Source: Bretschneidera sinensis
Taxonomy: Eukaryota > Streptophyta > Magnoliopsida > Brassicales > Akaniaceae
NCBI GenBank assembly: GCA_023935145.1
Contig: CM043699.1
Coordinates: 143,947,036 to 144,011,035, forward strand
Direction: 5' to 3'
Length of the DNA: 64,000 nucleotides
Shown here piece after piece: positions 55,050-64,000 of the stretch. The position numbers were made by a program, and so were the translations under genes. Each line of letters starts with the position of its first letter. Position 1 is the first letter of the stretch. The notes under the pieces are model-generated. The model did no database searches, was not told the DNA's origin, and saw nothing but the letters and a program-made list of their open reading frames with translations.

Positions 55050-57800
55050 GAGGCCGCACCATCAAGGGCACTTCAGAAAATAATGGAAAGGCCTATGACA
55101 GGTCTGTGGCGTTAGTCAATGGCCCCTACAAATATAGGAAGATAGACCAAATGATCTCCTTCATAGACGACGATCTAGAGGGACTATAGACCCCACACGA
55201 TGATGCAGTGGTGGTCTCCTTTCTCGTGGCCAACTACAACGTCAAACGCATCTTGGTCAACAACAAGAGCTCGATCGACATCCTGTTCTACTACGCATTC
55301 CAACAGATGCAGTTGGAAGATGTTCAACTAGAACCAATCTCTACTCCACTCTATGGTTTCTTAGGGGGGTTGGTGTTCATCGAGGGCACCATAGTCCTCC
55401 TAGTCACTACAGGGACAGCCTAAAAAACAACCATTGTACATACTACTTTCCTGGTGGTTAGGCAACCATCGTTCTACAACATGAACCTCAGTAGGCCCAT
55501 CCTTATCAAACTCAAAGCGGTCGTCTCTACCTACCATTTAAAGATAAAATTTCCCATCGATGATAGGGTAGGTGAAGTCAGAGGAAACCAACAAGTCTTT
55601 AGGTTCTGCTACCTAAATGCCATTAGAGGGAGAAAGAGGAAGAAGACCCTCCCTCTCGAAGTAGAAGACTCTAGGGATGAAGTAAGAACTCCCAGAGGTC
55701 AGCCTATAGAAGAACTAACCATAGTCTCCCTCGATGAATACGCCTCCTAAATAGTCTAGATCAGCTCCAACTTTCTAGAAGGCCGCAAAAGATCCCTTCT
55801 CTTCTTTTTTAGAAAGAATCAGGATCTCTTCGCTTGGTCAGCCTTAAACATACTCGGAATCATCCTAGAGGTGATTGTGCACCGGTTAAATGTGGATCCA
55901 AGCCACAAACCAATCTCCAGAAGAAGAGGTTATTTGTCCTAGAGCGACAAGCCTCCTTCAAAGCCGAAGTAGACAAGCTGCTCGTAGAAAATTTCATCCG
56001 AGAAACGGAATATCACGACTAGGTGTCCAACATAGTGATGGTAAAAAAACTAACAGCAAGTGGCGAATCTACATCGATTTCACAGACCTGAACAAACCCT
56101 ACCCGAAGGATAGCTTCCCACTACCGCGTATCGATCAGCTTATCGATACAACGTCGGGGCATGAGCTCTTAACTTTCATGGACGCCTGCTCTAGCTATAA
56201 CCAGATCCTCATGTACGAATTCAACCAAGAGAAAATGACCTTCATCACCGGTCAAGGATTGTACTATTACAAGGTCATGCCCTTCGGCCTTAAAAACGCT
56301 AAAACAACTTATCAGAGGCTGGTAAACAAGATCTTCTACGGGCAGATCGGGAAAAATATGGAAGTCTATGTGGATGATATATTAGTCAAGAGTGTCGAGG
56401 CCGAAAACCATGAAGCCGATCTGGAGGAAGCATTCGAGGTGATCCGATGTCATCAAATGAAACTGAACCCCGCGAAGTGCGCTTTTGGAGTCACTAGGGG
56501 AAAGTTCCTTAGTTTCATGGTAACTTAAAGGGGATAGAGGTCATCCTCGGTATTACCCCCCCTCGAACATTAAGAGAAGTGCAACAGTTGACAGGACGGG
56601 TGGCTGGACTCAACCGATTCATGTCAAAATCCGTCGAGAAATGCGTCCCCTTCTTCAAAGCCATTCAAGAAGTGAAAGACTCCACCTGGACCAAAGACTG
56701 TCAAAAGGTGTTCGAAGAGCTGAAATAATATTTAAGCTCACCCCTACTTTTGACCAAACCTGACATTAGCGAAGAACTCTTCTTGTACCTATCGATCGGG
56801 CAGGAAGTAGTGGCCTCTGTCCTGATCCGAAAGGAAGCATGTACTTTGTGAGCAAGATCATCTATAATGCAAAAACATAGTATCCCCAATAGAAAAGATG
56901 GCATACATCCTCCTAGTCACAGCATAGAAACTCTGACCATACTTTCAAGCACACACCATCGTCCTCTTAATAGACCAACCACTAAGACAACTGCTCCATA
57001 AGCCGGATGTCTCCGGAAGGATGGTCAAGTGGTCCGTAGAGCTCGATGAGTTTGATATCCGGTATCATCCTCATAAAGCCATAAAGTCTCAGGCTCTCGT
57101 AGAATTTATCGTAAAGACAACACTCCCAAGCGAACCAAACTCAACCTCGGACCTTGAGGTGGTCGAGCAAGTTTCACAATAGACCCTCTATGTTGACGGA
57201 TCCTCCAATAGCACCGGAAGCGGTGTCGAGCTCATCTTATGCAGCCCAGATGGTTTCACCATTGAGCACGCCTTAAGGTTCAGATTTAGTACCTCCAACA
57301 ATGAAGAGGAATACCAGGTATTACTTGACGGAATGAAGTTAGCTAAGGCGATGGCCGTCGAAGCCTTAGACACATATAGGGACTCGCAACTGGTGGTGAA
57401 CTAGATTAACGGGGAATTTGAAGCTCGAGGAGAAAAGATCGTCCGCTACCTAGAGAAAGCCAGATAACTCGCCGCTAATTTGAAAGCATTCTAAATAACC
57501 CAGGTCCCCCGGGCGAAAAACTCAAAAACTGATTCCCTAGCTTGACTTGACTCCTCCCGCCAACCCAAGCCCACACAAATAGTCTACCTTAAAACCCTCA
57601 TTGCCCCTAGCATTGAAGAGACTCCCATGTTACCATTGGCCAAAGAAGAAACCTAGGATGATCCGATTCTCCAGTATTTATGAGACAGCCAGCTCCTTAG
57701 GCAAAGAGGTGAAGCCAGGAAAATCATCTCCCGAGAATCACGGTATATGGTCATAGATGACAGTTATACAAGAAAGGCCTCACAACACCCTATTAAAGGT
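55050..57800 (+). pseudogene. Tat gypsy protease, RT and RNase H, broken
   Basis: Protease region about 55205-55420: the catalytic box reads LVNNKSSIDILFY, with Asn where family members have Asp. RT at about 55950-56530 (WRIYIDFTDLNKPYPKDSFPLP, TFMDACSSYNQI, YYYKVMPFGLKNAKTTYQRL) with catalytic YVDDILVK at 56367-56390; this stretch alone is a 212-codon open frame. RNase H at about 57180-57400 (LYVDGSSNSTGSGVEL, FSTSNNEEEYQVLL). At least ten stops elsewhere. Coding stops abruptly at 57799, where an unrelated LTR-like sequence starts, and integrase is not found. Confidence 0.87.
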
Positions 57801-58721
57801 GATAAATGAAATTCTTGACGAGTTATGGTTAATAAATTGATGTGATATATGAGGAGAAGAAATTAATAAAATTGATCAAATAGTAATTTGAAAAAAGGCA
57901 GGATGACTAAATTAAATATCTGAATACATGCTTGTTTTTATATTATTGTTCATATGCATATTTCATATCATTGTTCATATGTATATGCATGAAATAAAAG
58001 AACCGGGAGGGGGCCAGTCTAAACGAAAAACCATGACAGCCGGTATATGCTGGAAATAAAAGAACCGGGAGCGGGGCAGTCTAAAATAAAAACATGTAAA
58101 TGTGTGGGAAGATGTTCCCTAATAATAATTCATGCATTGTATCTATTTTAAATATTGATTGTATTACTGAAATGCTGAAGTGTTGTTTGTTATTATAAAT
58201 TTATTTATAGATGAATGAGTTTCACAGAGAGACAGTTATAGTGAGAAAAAAATATAGAAGTATGATATGATAAGAACTATCTAAATGTTAAACTATATGC
58301 TATTATAAAATTATATGAGATATAAATGATTAAATATTAAATGACTATTTATACAAATTAAATACTTCTAGTAAATTTAATTCACTGAGCTTGTGAAGCT
58401 CATATCTCATTGTACAATGATTTCAGGTAGTAGACATGACAAATAGTTTGGTGGGTTGAGATTTCGTCTCACGTACATGTCCATATCCTAAGACTAATGA
58501 GAAAATAAAACAAAAATTTATTTGTAAATATTCATACATTTTACGTTGTATATAATATTTAATTGAAGATTAGAATGTTGTATCTCCCCTGTTGAGGGTT
58601 GAGGATTGAAGTAAAAATTTCTTTTAGTATTATTTTGTTGTTGCATATATGTGTCGTGCTGGGATTTTCAAAATGTGATGACACTGTCTCGAGGGTGGCC
58701 AACTCGGGATGGGTCATTACA
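57800..58721 (-). repeat. LTR-like insertion in the Tat element
   Basis: On the minus strand this block begins TGTAATGACCCATCCCG and ends TTTATCA, AT-rich, with no coding. It interrupts both the + strand pol and the - strand antisense ORF. The start phrase is like that of several plant gypsy LTRs. No matching target duplication (AAAGG versus GCCTC), so it may have replaced the integrase region together with a deletion. Contains a 38-40 bp direct repeat with GAATAAAAGAACCGGGAG-like units at about 57985 and 58048. Confidence 0.5.
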
Positions 58722-60400
58722 GCCTCAACCCTAGCCTGGTTGGCTGCCTCCAAGAATACTTGGAGTTGGCGAACGAGCTCTCCACTCTTGTCCAACTTCT
58801 ACTCAGCCCGGCCCAACTTCACTGTCGTGTCCATGCATCGATGCGACAACACCGCAAGCAGCACGACCAACTGAAACAAGGCAAGGATCGTTAGCCACCA
58901 AGATAGAGAGAAAATCTAAAGAAAGGAAAGATATAACATTTTTACCTAGAAAGCCATGGTCTCAGCGGTGGAGTAGAGCCCCTTGAATGGCCTTTGCGAG
59001 TGCTCAATCATGTCCCGAGGTAGGACCCCCAAGATTAGGTGCTCTCGAGCCACCCGGGGATGAGAGAAGACAGAATCATTGATCTTCAAGCCTAAGTTGG
59101 ACGTGAAGACCGCTGCACCCAGAGAAACACCTCGGGATGAAGATGGAGCCCGAGACACAGCTAGAGCAATCCTCGACTCAAGGGAAAGCTCAGGAGGGCC
59201 CTCCAGGTCGATGGGAATGGGGGAAGTAGCCTGTGGCCTCTTCTTCTTGCCTAGAGTAGGGACGGGCTACTTCCCCGCTTGGGCAGCCTTCCTCCTCTCC
59301 AAAGTGAGCTTCTTGGCCCGCTCTCTAGCTTTAGCTGTTACCTTAATCTCTTCCCAAACATAGAATAAAAAAGTGCATAAGTACAAGATAAATGGGCAAG
59401 AATACAAAGCAAAGCGTAAAAGAGTGATAAACAAAAAGGAAAAAGTAGCGGGCGCAGAGGTTACCACTCTCTATGGACTTCTCAAGGCATAGAGGGCAGA
59501 GGTCACGCCTCACTAACTCCTCATTGTCGTACAAGACTTCCACGTCTAGGGGCGCGGTCACCATGGCATTCAATGTCTCCTACTCACGGAACAAGAGGCT
59601 CGACTTCTTGTATTTGCCCACCCGATCCAGACTCCAAGATAGCGGAACCCCAAAACTCCTCTCACTTTGGACGAAGAAGAAGGATTTTTTCCACCTTTTA
59701 ATAAAAGACAGCGTCTTTCTCAACAACTTTCTCTTCGCCCTCGAACTGATCTCGACCCACCTGGTTTGGCTGTGCTTGCTTATCTGAAAATGGTCCTTAA
59801 GAACATCGATATTCATCAATCCCCCATCTCCGTACAGACACAGATGAATGCCATAATCAACTACAATGATTTTGGTACCAGCTGGCACAACACTATATCA
59901 AAGTACCTTAGTATAGTACAGAAGAAGGGATGAAGAAGGAATCGGAGCCCAGCCCTTATATGTTGCTCGTTAACACATAGTTTATGGGGCGCGTGACTCG
60001 AAAGGACATCGTAAGCCCTCTCTCCAATCTCGACTGGCCTAATCACATACTCCTCTGGAATACGGTATATCCTCCGGATTACCTCAAGATCCTCTTCCCT
60101 CATTTGGCTAAGGATGAAATTCGCAGCGAACATCCATGCCACCCTCTCCTCCACAGCTATATCCCCCTAAGCTCGACCAGGACAGTGTCAACCTCATCCT
60201 CGCTCTCAGAGGTGGAGTCCTATTCGTACTCTTCTTCCACTGCCACATAAGGCACAATGGCCAGTGGTCCTTCCTTGGCCACGGTACCCTTCGAGGACTC
60301 ACCCTCGAAGGAGGACAGGCTCGACCACGTCTCCCTAGACTAACTACCTTTACTACCACTACCATTACCACTATTGGGCCTATCGTGAAATATATCTACT
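58722..60400 (-). pseudogene. Antisense ORF of the Tat element (gypsy-type 'transposase' domain)
   Basis: On the minus strand, from about 60154 downwards: IPEEYVIRPVEIGERAY, then HIRAGLRFLLHPFFCTIL, resembling the Pfam family 'putative gypsy type transposon' (PF04195), then FSISKHSQTRWVEIS-like codons. The later exons code a Lys/Glu-rich part (KARERAKKLTLERRKAAQ) and a coiled coil (VRQLQVFLEAANQARVEA) at 58795-58722. Breaks coincide with good introns: GTAACC (59462) to AG (about 59352) and GTAAAA (58946) to a CAG (about 58876). An acidic N-terminal part (SESEDEVDTVLVEL near 60200) is frameshifted. Known in some Tat elements; function unknown. The + strand frames here are shadows. Confidence 0.65.
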
Positions 60401-61105
60401 GGAGACATGAAAAAGTAGATAGAAAAAACTCACCAAAGTGTATTTGCCAGAGCAGTTCCTTCCTCGGCCCACGCTTTAATCTCCCTCCAAACTCTGAGCA
60501 CCCTCGAACCTCAAGATAACTTCGAGCCCCCTCGAAACTTTGAAAACCCCTCTTGCCAAAATCAAATTCGAGCACTCTCAAATTTTTGGGACGAGTCCGT
60601 GGGCTTTCAAATTTTTTCTTTGATTGCAAGAGATGTGAAGTGAAGAGAAATGAGGAGCAAACACCCTTATTTAGGAAAAGAGGCATAACAAATGAGGAGA
60701 GTTAACCCTACAGTTGGGAAAACATGATGTTCAAAATAACCGAGGCTAATTTTACGTTCTCTAAGGGCCCCAGTCGCAATGATACGACATTTTGCCTACT
60801 TGAGGTGCCATTTCATTCCCCAAGGGAATGAATCAATAATGATGCTGTCGTTTTTACTCTAGATAGCTGCATGCATTAAATGGCCTAGTACACCACATGT
60901 AAACAGGTTATAAATACGAATCAAAGATTGTTTCTTTTGGGCCCAGAAGGCAAAAAGAATTACCCAGGGCCCAACACCAAAGGATTCGTTATGGGCTCAA
61001 GAGTCCACCAAAAACTCTAAAAGAAGAAACCTAAGAGTTCATCAAATGCTTTAAGAGAAGAAGCATAAAAAATCCACAAAGGACTCCAAAAACAGATGAC
61101 CCAAA
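60401..61105. other. Non-coding interior of the Tat element
   Basis: Likely the promoter side of the antisense ORF on the minus strand and 3' untranslated sequence on the plus strand. Several TCGAG-rich phrases (60495-60560) but no clear gene. Confidence 0.5.
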
Positions 61106-61120
61106 TTGATGGTCTCCAAG

Positions 61121-61755
61121 GCCGAGCATATTGACTGCTGCTCATATGCTCAGACCGACGTCTCGAAGGACGATCATATTGACTATTGCTCGTATGCTCG
61201 AATTGATGTCTCCAAAGCCAAGCATTTTGCCTGCTGCTCATATGCTCGGACCAAAGTCTACAAGGCTGAACATATTGTTTGTTGCTCATATGCTCGAACC
61301 AACGTCTCCAAAGCCGAGCATATGACTACTGCTCATATGCTCAGACCAACATCTCCAAGGCCGAGCATTTTTCTTGCTACTTATATGCTCGGACCAACAC
61401 CTCCAAGGCCGAGCATATTGACTGTTGCTCATACGCTCAGACTAATGCCTCTAAGGCCGAGCATATTGACTGCTGTTCATATGCTCATACCAAAGTCTCA
61501 AAGGTTGAGCATATTGACTGCTACTCATATGCTCAGACCGATGTCTCCAAGGCCGAGTATATTGACTGCTTCTCATATTCCTGGACCGACGTCTCCAAGG
61601 CCGAGCATATTGACTGTTGCTCATATGCTCAGACTGACGTCTCCAAGACCGATCATATTGATTGTTGCTCATATGCTTAGACCGACATCTTCAAGGCCGA
61701 GCATTTTGCTTGCTGCTCATATACTCGGACCAACGTCTCCAAGGCCAAGCCCTAT
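61121..61755 (+). repeat. 48-bp tandem array before the 3' LTR
   Basis: Thirteen full units plus a partial one start at 61121, 61169, 61217, 61265, 61313, 61360, 61408, 61456, 61504, 61552, 61600, 61648, 61696 and 61744 (all 48 bp except one 47 bp). Each holds GAGCATAT then about 12 bases then ATATGCTC, a hairpin. Since 48 is divisible by 3, long frames stay open on both strands (220 codons at 61106-61768), but I regard them as by-products of the repeat. Confidence 0.95.
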
Positions 61756-61803
61756 CATATTTCCTTAGAGCACATAAATGTACTTAAAGAAGTGGGGGCC
61801 CTT

Positions 61804-62362
61804 TGATGTGGCCAATAAGCTCACCACCCAATAGCATGACGACATATGGACAATCCTCAACCAATAGCCTAGCGATGCATGGATAGTTCTCAACCAATAA
61901 CGTAGCAACACGTAGACAGTTCTTGCCCAATAGGACGACGACACATGGATATAACAGTGGGTAGTCATCTCCACTCCTAGACTCCCTTGTGCAGACATGT
62001 AAACATTATTACAGGGATTACAATCGTCCCTGGACACACGACTAGACCTTCCAGTGGACGAACTGGATCTTTGGGATTGCCTCATCCTTACCACGTGGGC
62101 AACCTCACCTCCTAAACACTATAAAAAGTCCAAGGTATGCAAATCAATCTTATCTTCAATTACAAGCTCATTACTAAAAAAAAGGCTAGTGCCATAATTC
62201 TCTATTTTTCTCTAAAAATTCATGCTGACAAAAGAATCGGAGTGTCCTCGGAGGCATCACCCTTCCTCTCCTCTGACGACTCTATAATTCACCCCCGTTT
62301 CCTTGTGCAGGCCCCCTTAAAGCATTGACCTCCAGCTCAGTAACACATTTTAGGCATCAATA
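61804..62362 (+). repeat. 3' LTR of the first Tat gypsy element
   Basis: About 85-90% identical by eye to the 5' LTR, with four rather than five 33-bp units and a short insert near 62130. Indicates an old insertion. Confidence 0.8.
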
Positions 62363-62850
62363 AGGGGTCTATCCTCTCAATCATGTGAATGCTTCAAAGA
62401 ATTAAAAGTCCATCGATAACGCATCAATATCTCTATTGAATCCTGACCGGCATTTGCCTTCGAGTGAGATTTTGGAATATGTTCTGGATGAAGATGCTGT
62501 TTTTTGGCTCAATGCATAGGAGTGCGCGCGGTAGGTATTCTTCACAACCCTGGTAAATTGACATAATTAAGGCTATAGCTAGTACGTATTATTAAAAAAA
62601 AGGTTACATAAATTTTTCAGTAGAAATTCAGCCAAGGTTATGAGAGTTTAAATTACGTTGTTAAGAACATATATTGCTCAAATAAAAGACAAGGATTAAT
62701 TATATATCTACATATGTGGCTACTGTATTGTCTTTATATAGGCATACAAAATTAAGCAGCCTCATTCATAAACAAAACAAAAGAAGGTTGTTTGTTTGTT
62801 AGTTATTTTTAGTACGTGTTAATTGAAATGAATAAAAACACGAGACAACT
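62363..62850. other. Sequence between two Tat elements
   Basis: No gene called. A stop-free run of 36 codons (about 62409-62519) reads DNASISLLNPDRHLPSSEIL and so on; it looks protein-like but I do not recognise it. The right part may be the start of the next LTR. Confidence 0.4.
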
Positions 62851-63178
62851 TGAGGCACTGTAAAACTCTGCTAATTCAGGTATCATTACCCAACCCAGTT
62901 GGGGCATCGTATAGCTGCCGCCCTAGGCCAAATACCGCCTCAAAAGCCCTATAAAAAAGGTCAAGTACGCATTTCAATCAATCCAAATTTCTCAACCAAC
63001 GCTCATCCTCTACGTACACTTTATCTTACCCTAACTTAAGCTTCGGAGCATCATCGGAGGTACCCCCTCCGACGACCCCATAGTCCCTATTTTTTTCCCT
63101 GTGTAGGTACATCCGAGGTTCGACCTACAGCTCCCGAAGTTCAACCTACAGCTCAGCAACATATTTTTGGCATCAACA
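62851..63178 (+). repeat. 5' LTR (3' part certain) of a second Tat gypsy element
   Basis: Ends GGCATCAACA two bases before the primer site TTGGCGCCGTCCGTGGG (63181). The U5 phrase ATCATCGGAGGTACCCCC parallels the first element's LTR. A TATA-like CTATAAAAAAGG occurs near 62950. The left end (TGAGGCACTG at 62851) is a guess; the LTR may start further left. Confidence 0.65.
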
Positions 63179-63256
63179 GATTGGCGCCGTCCGTGGGAAT
63201 CCACCATCTCTTGCTAGGAGTAACAGTGAAGAAGTCCAAAGAACTCATTTGTTGTC

Positions 63257-64000
63257 ATGCTACCTAAAACCCCTGTCAGGGACCTTAGTGAAGGAGTAAT
63301 GAGGTTTGGAGCAAGTTCCTCGACCGAATCCGAGGCCCATCCCAATGTGGCTACTCTTCAAGCACAATTTGTGGAACTCACGCAGCTAGTGGCTGACCTA
63401 GCCGCCGAAGTCCGTGGAAGAGCTCAGTATACATCACCACCATCTTTGCGGTCAGAACCAAGTCACAATAGTTCAGCTGGCCGTCGCCTGCCAGTCGATG
63501 GTTGTTCGGCGACCAAATCACCTCCACTTCGCATGGCCAAGTCCGGAGAAAGTCCCTTATCCAAAAGCAGTGAAGGTCTTAGCAAGCGGATCGAGGACAT
63601 AGAGGGACGAATCAATGAAGCGTTCAGGGGGCGTGGCCACAATATTATAGATAATCTCGACGTGCAGGACCCACCTTTCGCTCAAGAGGTCCTCGAGGCC
63701 CCCCTCCCACCGAACTTCCAAATGCCATAAATTAAGCCTTACGATGGATCCACTGATGCTCTGGATTATCTCCAGCATTACCGAACAACAATGACACTCC
63801 ACAGACATTCAAACCCCGTGATGTGTCCGGTATTTCCTGTAACCCTTGAAAAAACAGCCGGAATGTGGTATGCCCGTTTGAAATCTGGAGGTATCCACCC
63901 GTTTAAAGAGCTGAGTTATGCCTTTGCCTCTCATTTTATCAGTAAAAAAGGACCAAAAAAGACCTCAGAGTCTCTGTTCAAAATTGTCCAGCTAAAAGGC
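63257..64000 (+). pseudogene. Tat gypsy gag (second element), runs off the window
   Basis: ATG at 63257 (MLPKTPVRDL), 76 bp after the primer site. Ser/Pro-rich N-terminal part, then a coiled stretch (LSKRIEDIEGRINEAF), then DPPFAQEVLEAPLPPNFQMP. A TAA at 63728-63730 interrupts the conserved segment, and the same frame then continues openly to the window end with IKPYDGSTDALDYLQHYRTT, GMWYARLKSGGI and FASHFISKKGPKKTSESLFK. One nonsense change in 248 codons makes this much better preserved than the first element's gag. Part of the Gag capsid of Tat-type elements; the rest lies beyond 64000. Confidence 0.85.

Larger units (their letters stand above)
52803..62362 (+). mobile_element. Tat-lineage Ty3/gypsy element, degenerate
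   Basis: LTRs about 52803-53379 and 61804-62362. Primer site TTGGTGCCGTCCGT at 53382, the Tat-type site. Order: gag, protease, RT, RNase H on the + strand, an LTR-like insertion (57800-58721), an antisense ORF (58722-60400), a tandem repeat array (61121-61755), 3' LTR. An antisense ORF and tandem repeats before the 3' LTR are known traits of Tat/Ogre-type elements. No matching 5-bp duplication was found at the ends, so at least one end is altered. Integrase was not seen. Confidence 0.85.

Noticed and set aside
61106..61768. 220-codon frame of 16-residue repeats (possible repetitive secreted or structural protein)
   Set aside because: The 48-bp unit is divisible by three, so several frames on both strands are open; position before a gypsy 3' LTR explains it as non-coding tandem repeats.
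1..64000. tRNA or rRNA genes
   Set aside because: Looked for T-loop GGTTCGAATCC-type and anticodon-arm patterns on both strands by eye and found no convincing candidate; the tRNA-like matches are primer binding sites.

Overview
The window looks like nuclear DNA from a eudicot plant. It is AT-rich and gene-poor, it carries plant Ty1/copia, Ty3/gypsy (Tat type), LINE, hAT-like and foldback elements, and its two intact host genes have plant family signatures. The species cannot be named from the sequence. All calls come from reading the bases and translations by eye; no database search was run.

Region 1 (1-18.5 kb) is a small family cluster. Four copies of a DUF2828-type gene (a plant protein family of unknown function with a C-terminal von Willebrand A fold) lie within 18 kb. 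One is intact (9292-11346, + strand, single exon, 684 codons). The other three (1095-2722 +, 12098-13375 -, 16837-18470 -) are truncated, frameshifted or nonsense-mutated. The first lies directly against the 3' end of a Tnt1-like copia element that enters from the left edge. Between the copies are a terminal-inverted-repeat element carrying two exons of a DUF309 gene (4805-6223), a pair of inverted fragments of a double-stranded-RNA-binding-motif gene (6741-7340), an AT-rich foldback cluster (8630-9040) and a gypsy pol remnant (about 15521-16655).

Region 2 (18.5-27.7 kb) is AT-rich intergenic sequence around one clear single-exon ERF transcription factor gene of the ERF1/ERF1B type (21084-21743, - strand). 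A small hAT-type MITE with an 8-bp target duplication sits at 25414-25649.

Region 3 (27.7-52.5 kb) is nested retroelements. In order: a LINE 3' end; a non-autonomous LTR element (28205-30123, duplication GTATG) with a MITE in its right LTR; a gypsy-like LTR split by a very young deleted copia element (30556-32409, duplication CACAC) that still encodes an in-frame gag/RNase H fusion; another LINE 3' end; an LTR remnant; and an old minus-strand copia remnant. Into that remnant's RNase H a 9.2-kb SIRE-like copia element (37036-46254, duplication AATAC) has inserted. Its 1587-bp LTRs differ at one visible base, yet its gag-pol carries many stops and frameshifts. A related LTR (50326-50927) and a copia reverse-transcriptase scrap (about 52000-52500) follow.

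Region 4 (52.8-64 kb) holds two Tat-lineage gypsy elements. The first (52803-62362) has recognisable gag, protease, RT and RNase H remnants, no visible integrase, an LTR-like insertion, an antisense ORF resembling the 'putative gypsy type transposon' domain, a 48-bp tandem array before the 3' LTR, and G-box-bearing 33-bp repeats in the LTRs. The second begins near 62.9 kb and runs off the window with a gag frame broken by one stop.

Only the DUF2828 gene and the ERF gene look like functional host genes. No tRNA, rRNA, CRISPR array or operon structure was seen. The most unusual observations are the young-but-defective copia insertions, the inverted dsRNA-binding-motif gene fragments, the DUF309-carrying TIR element, and the palindrome array and zinc-knuckle-less gag of the SIRE-like element.
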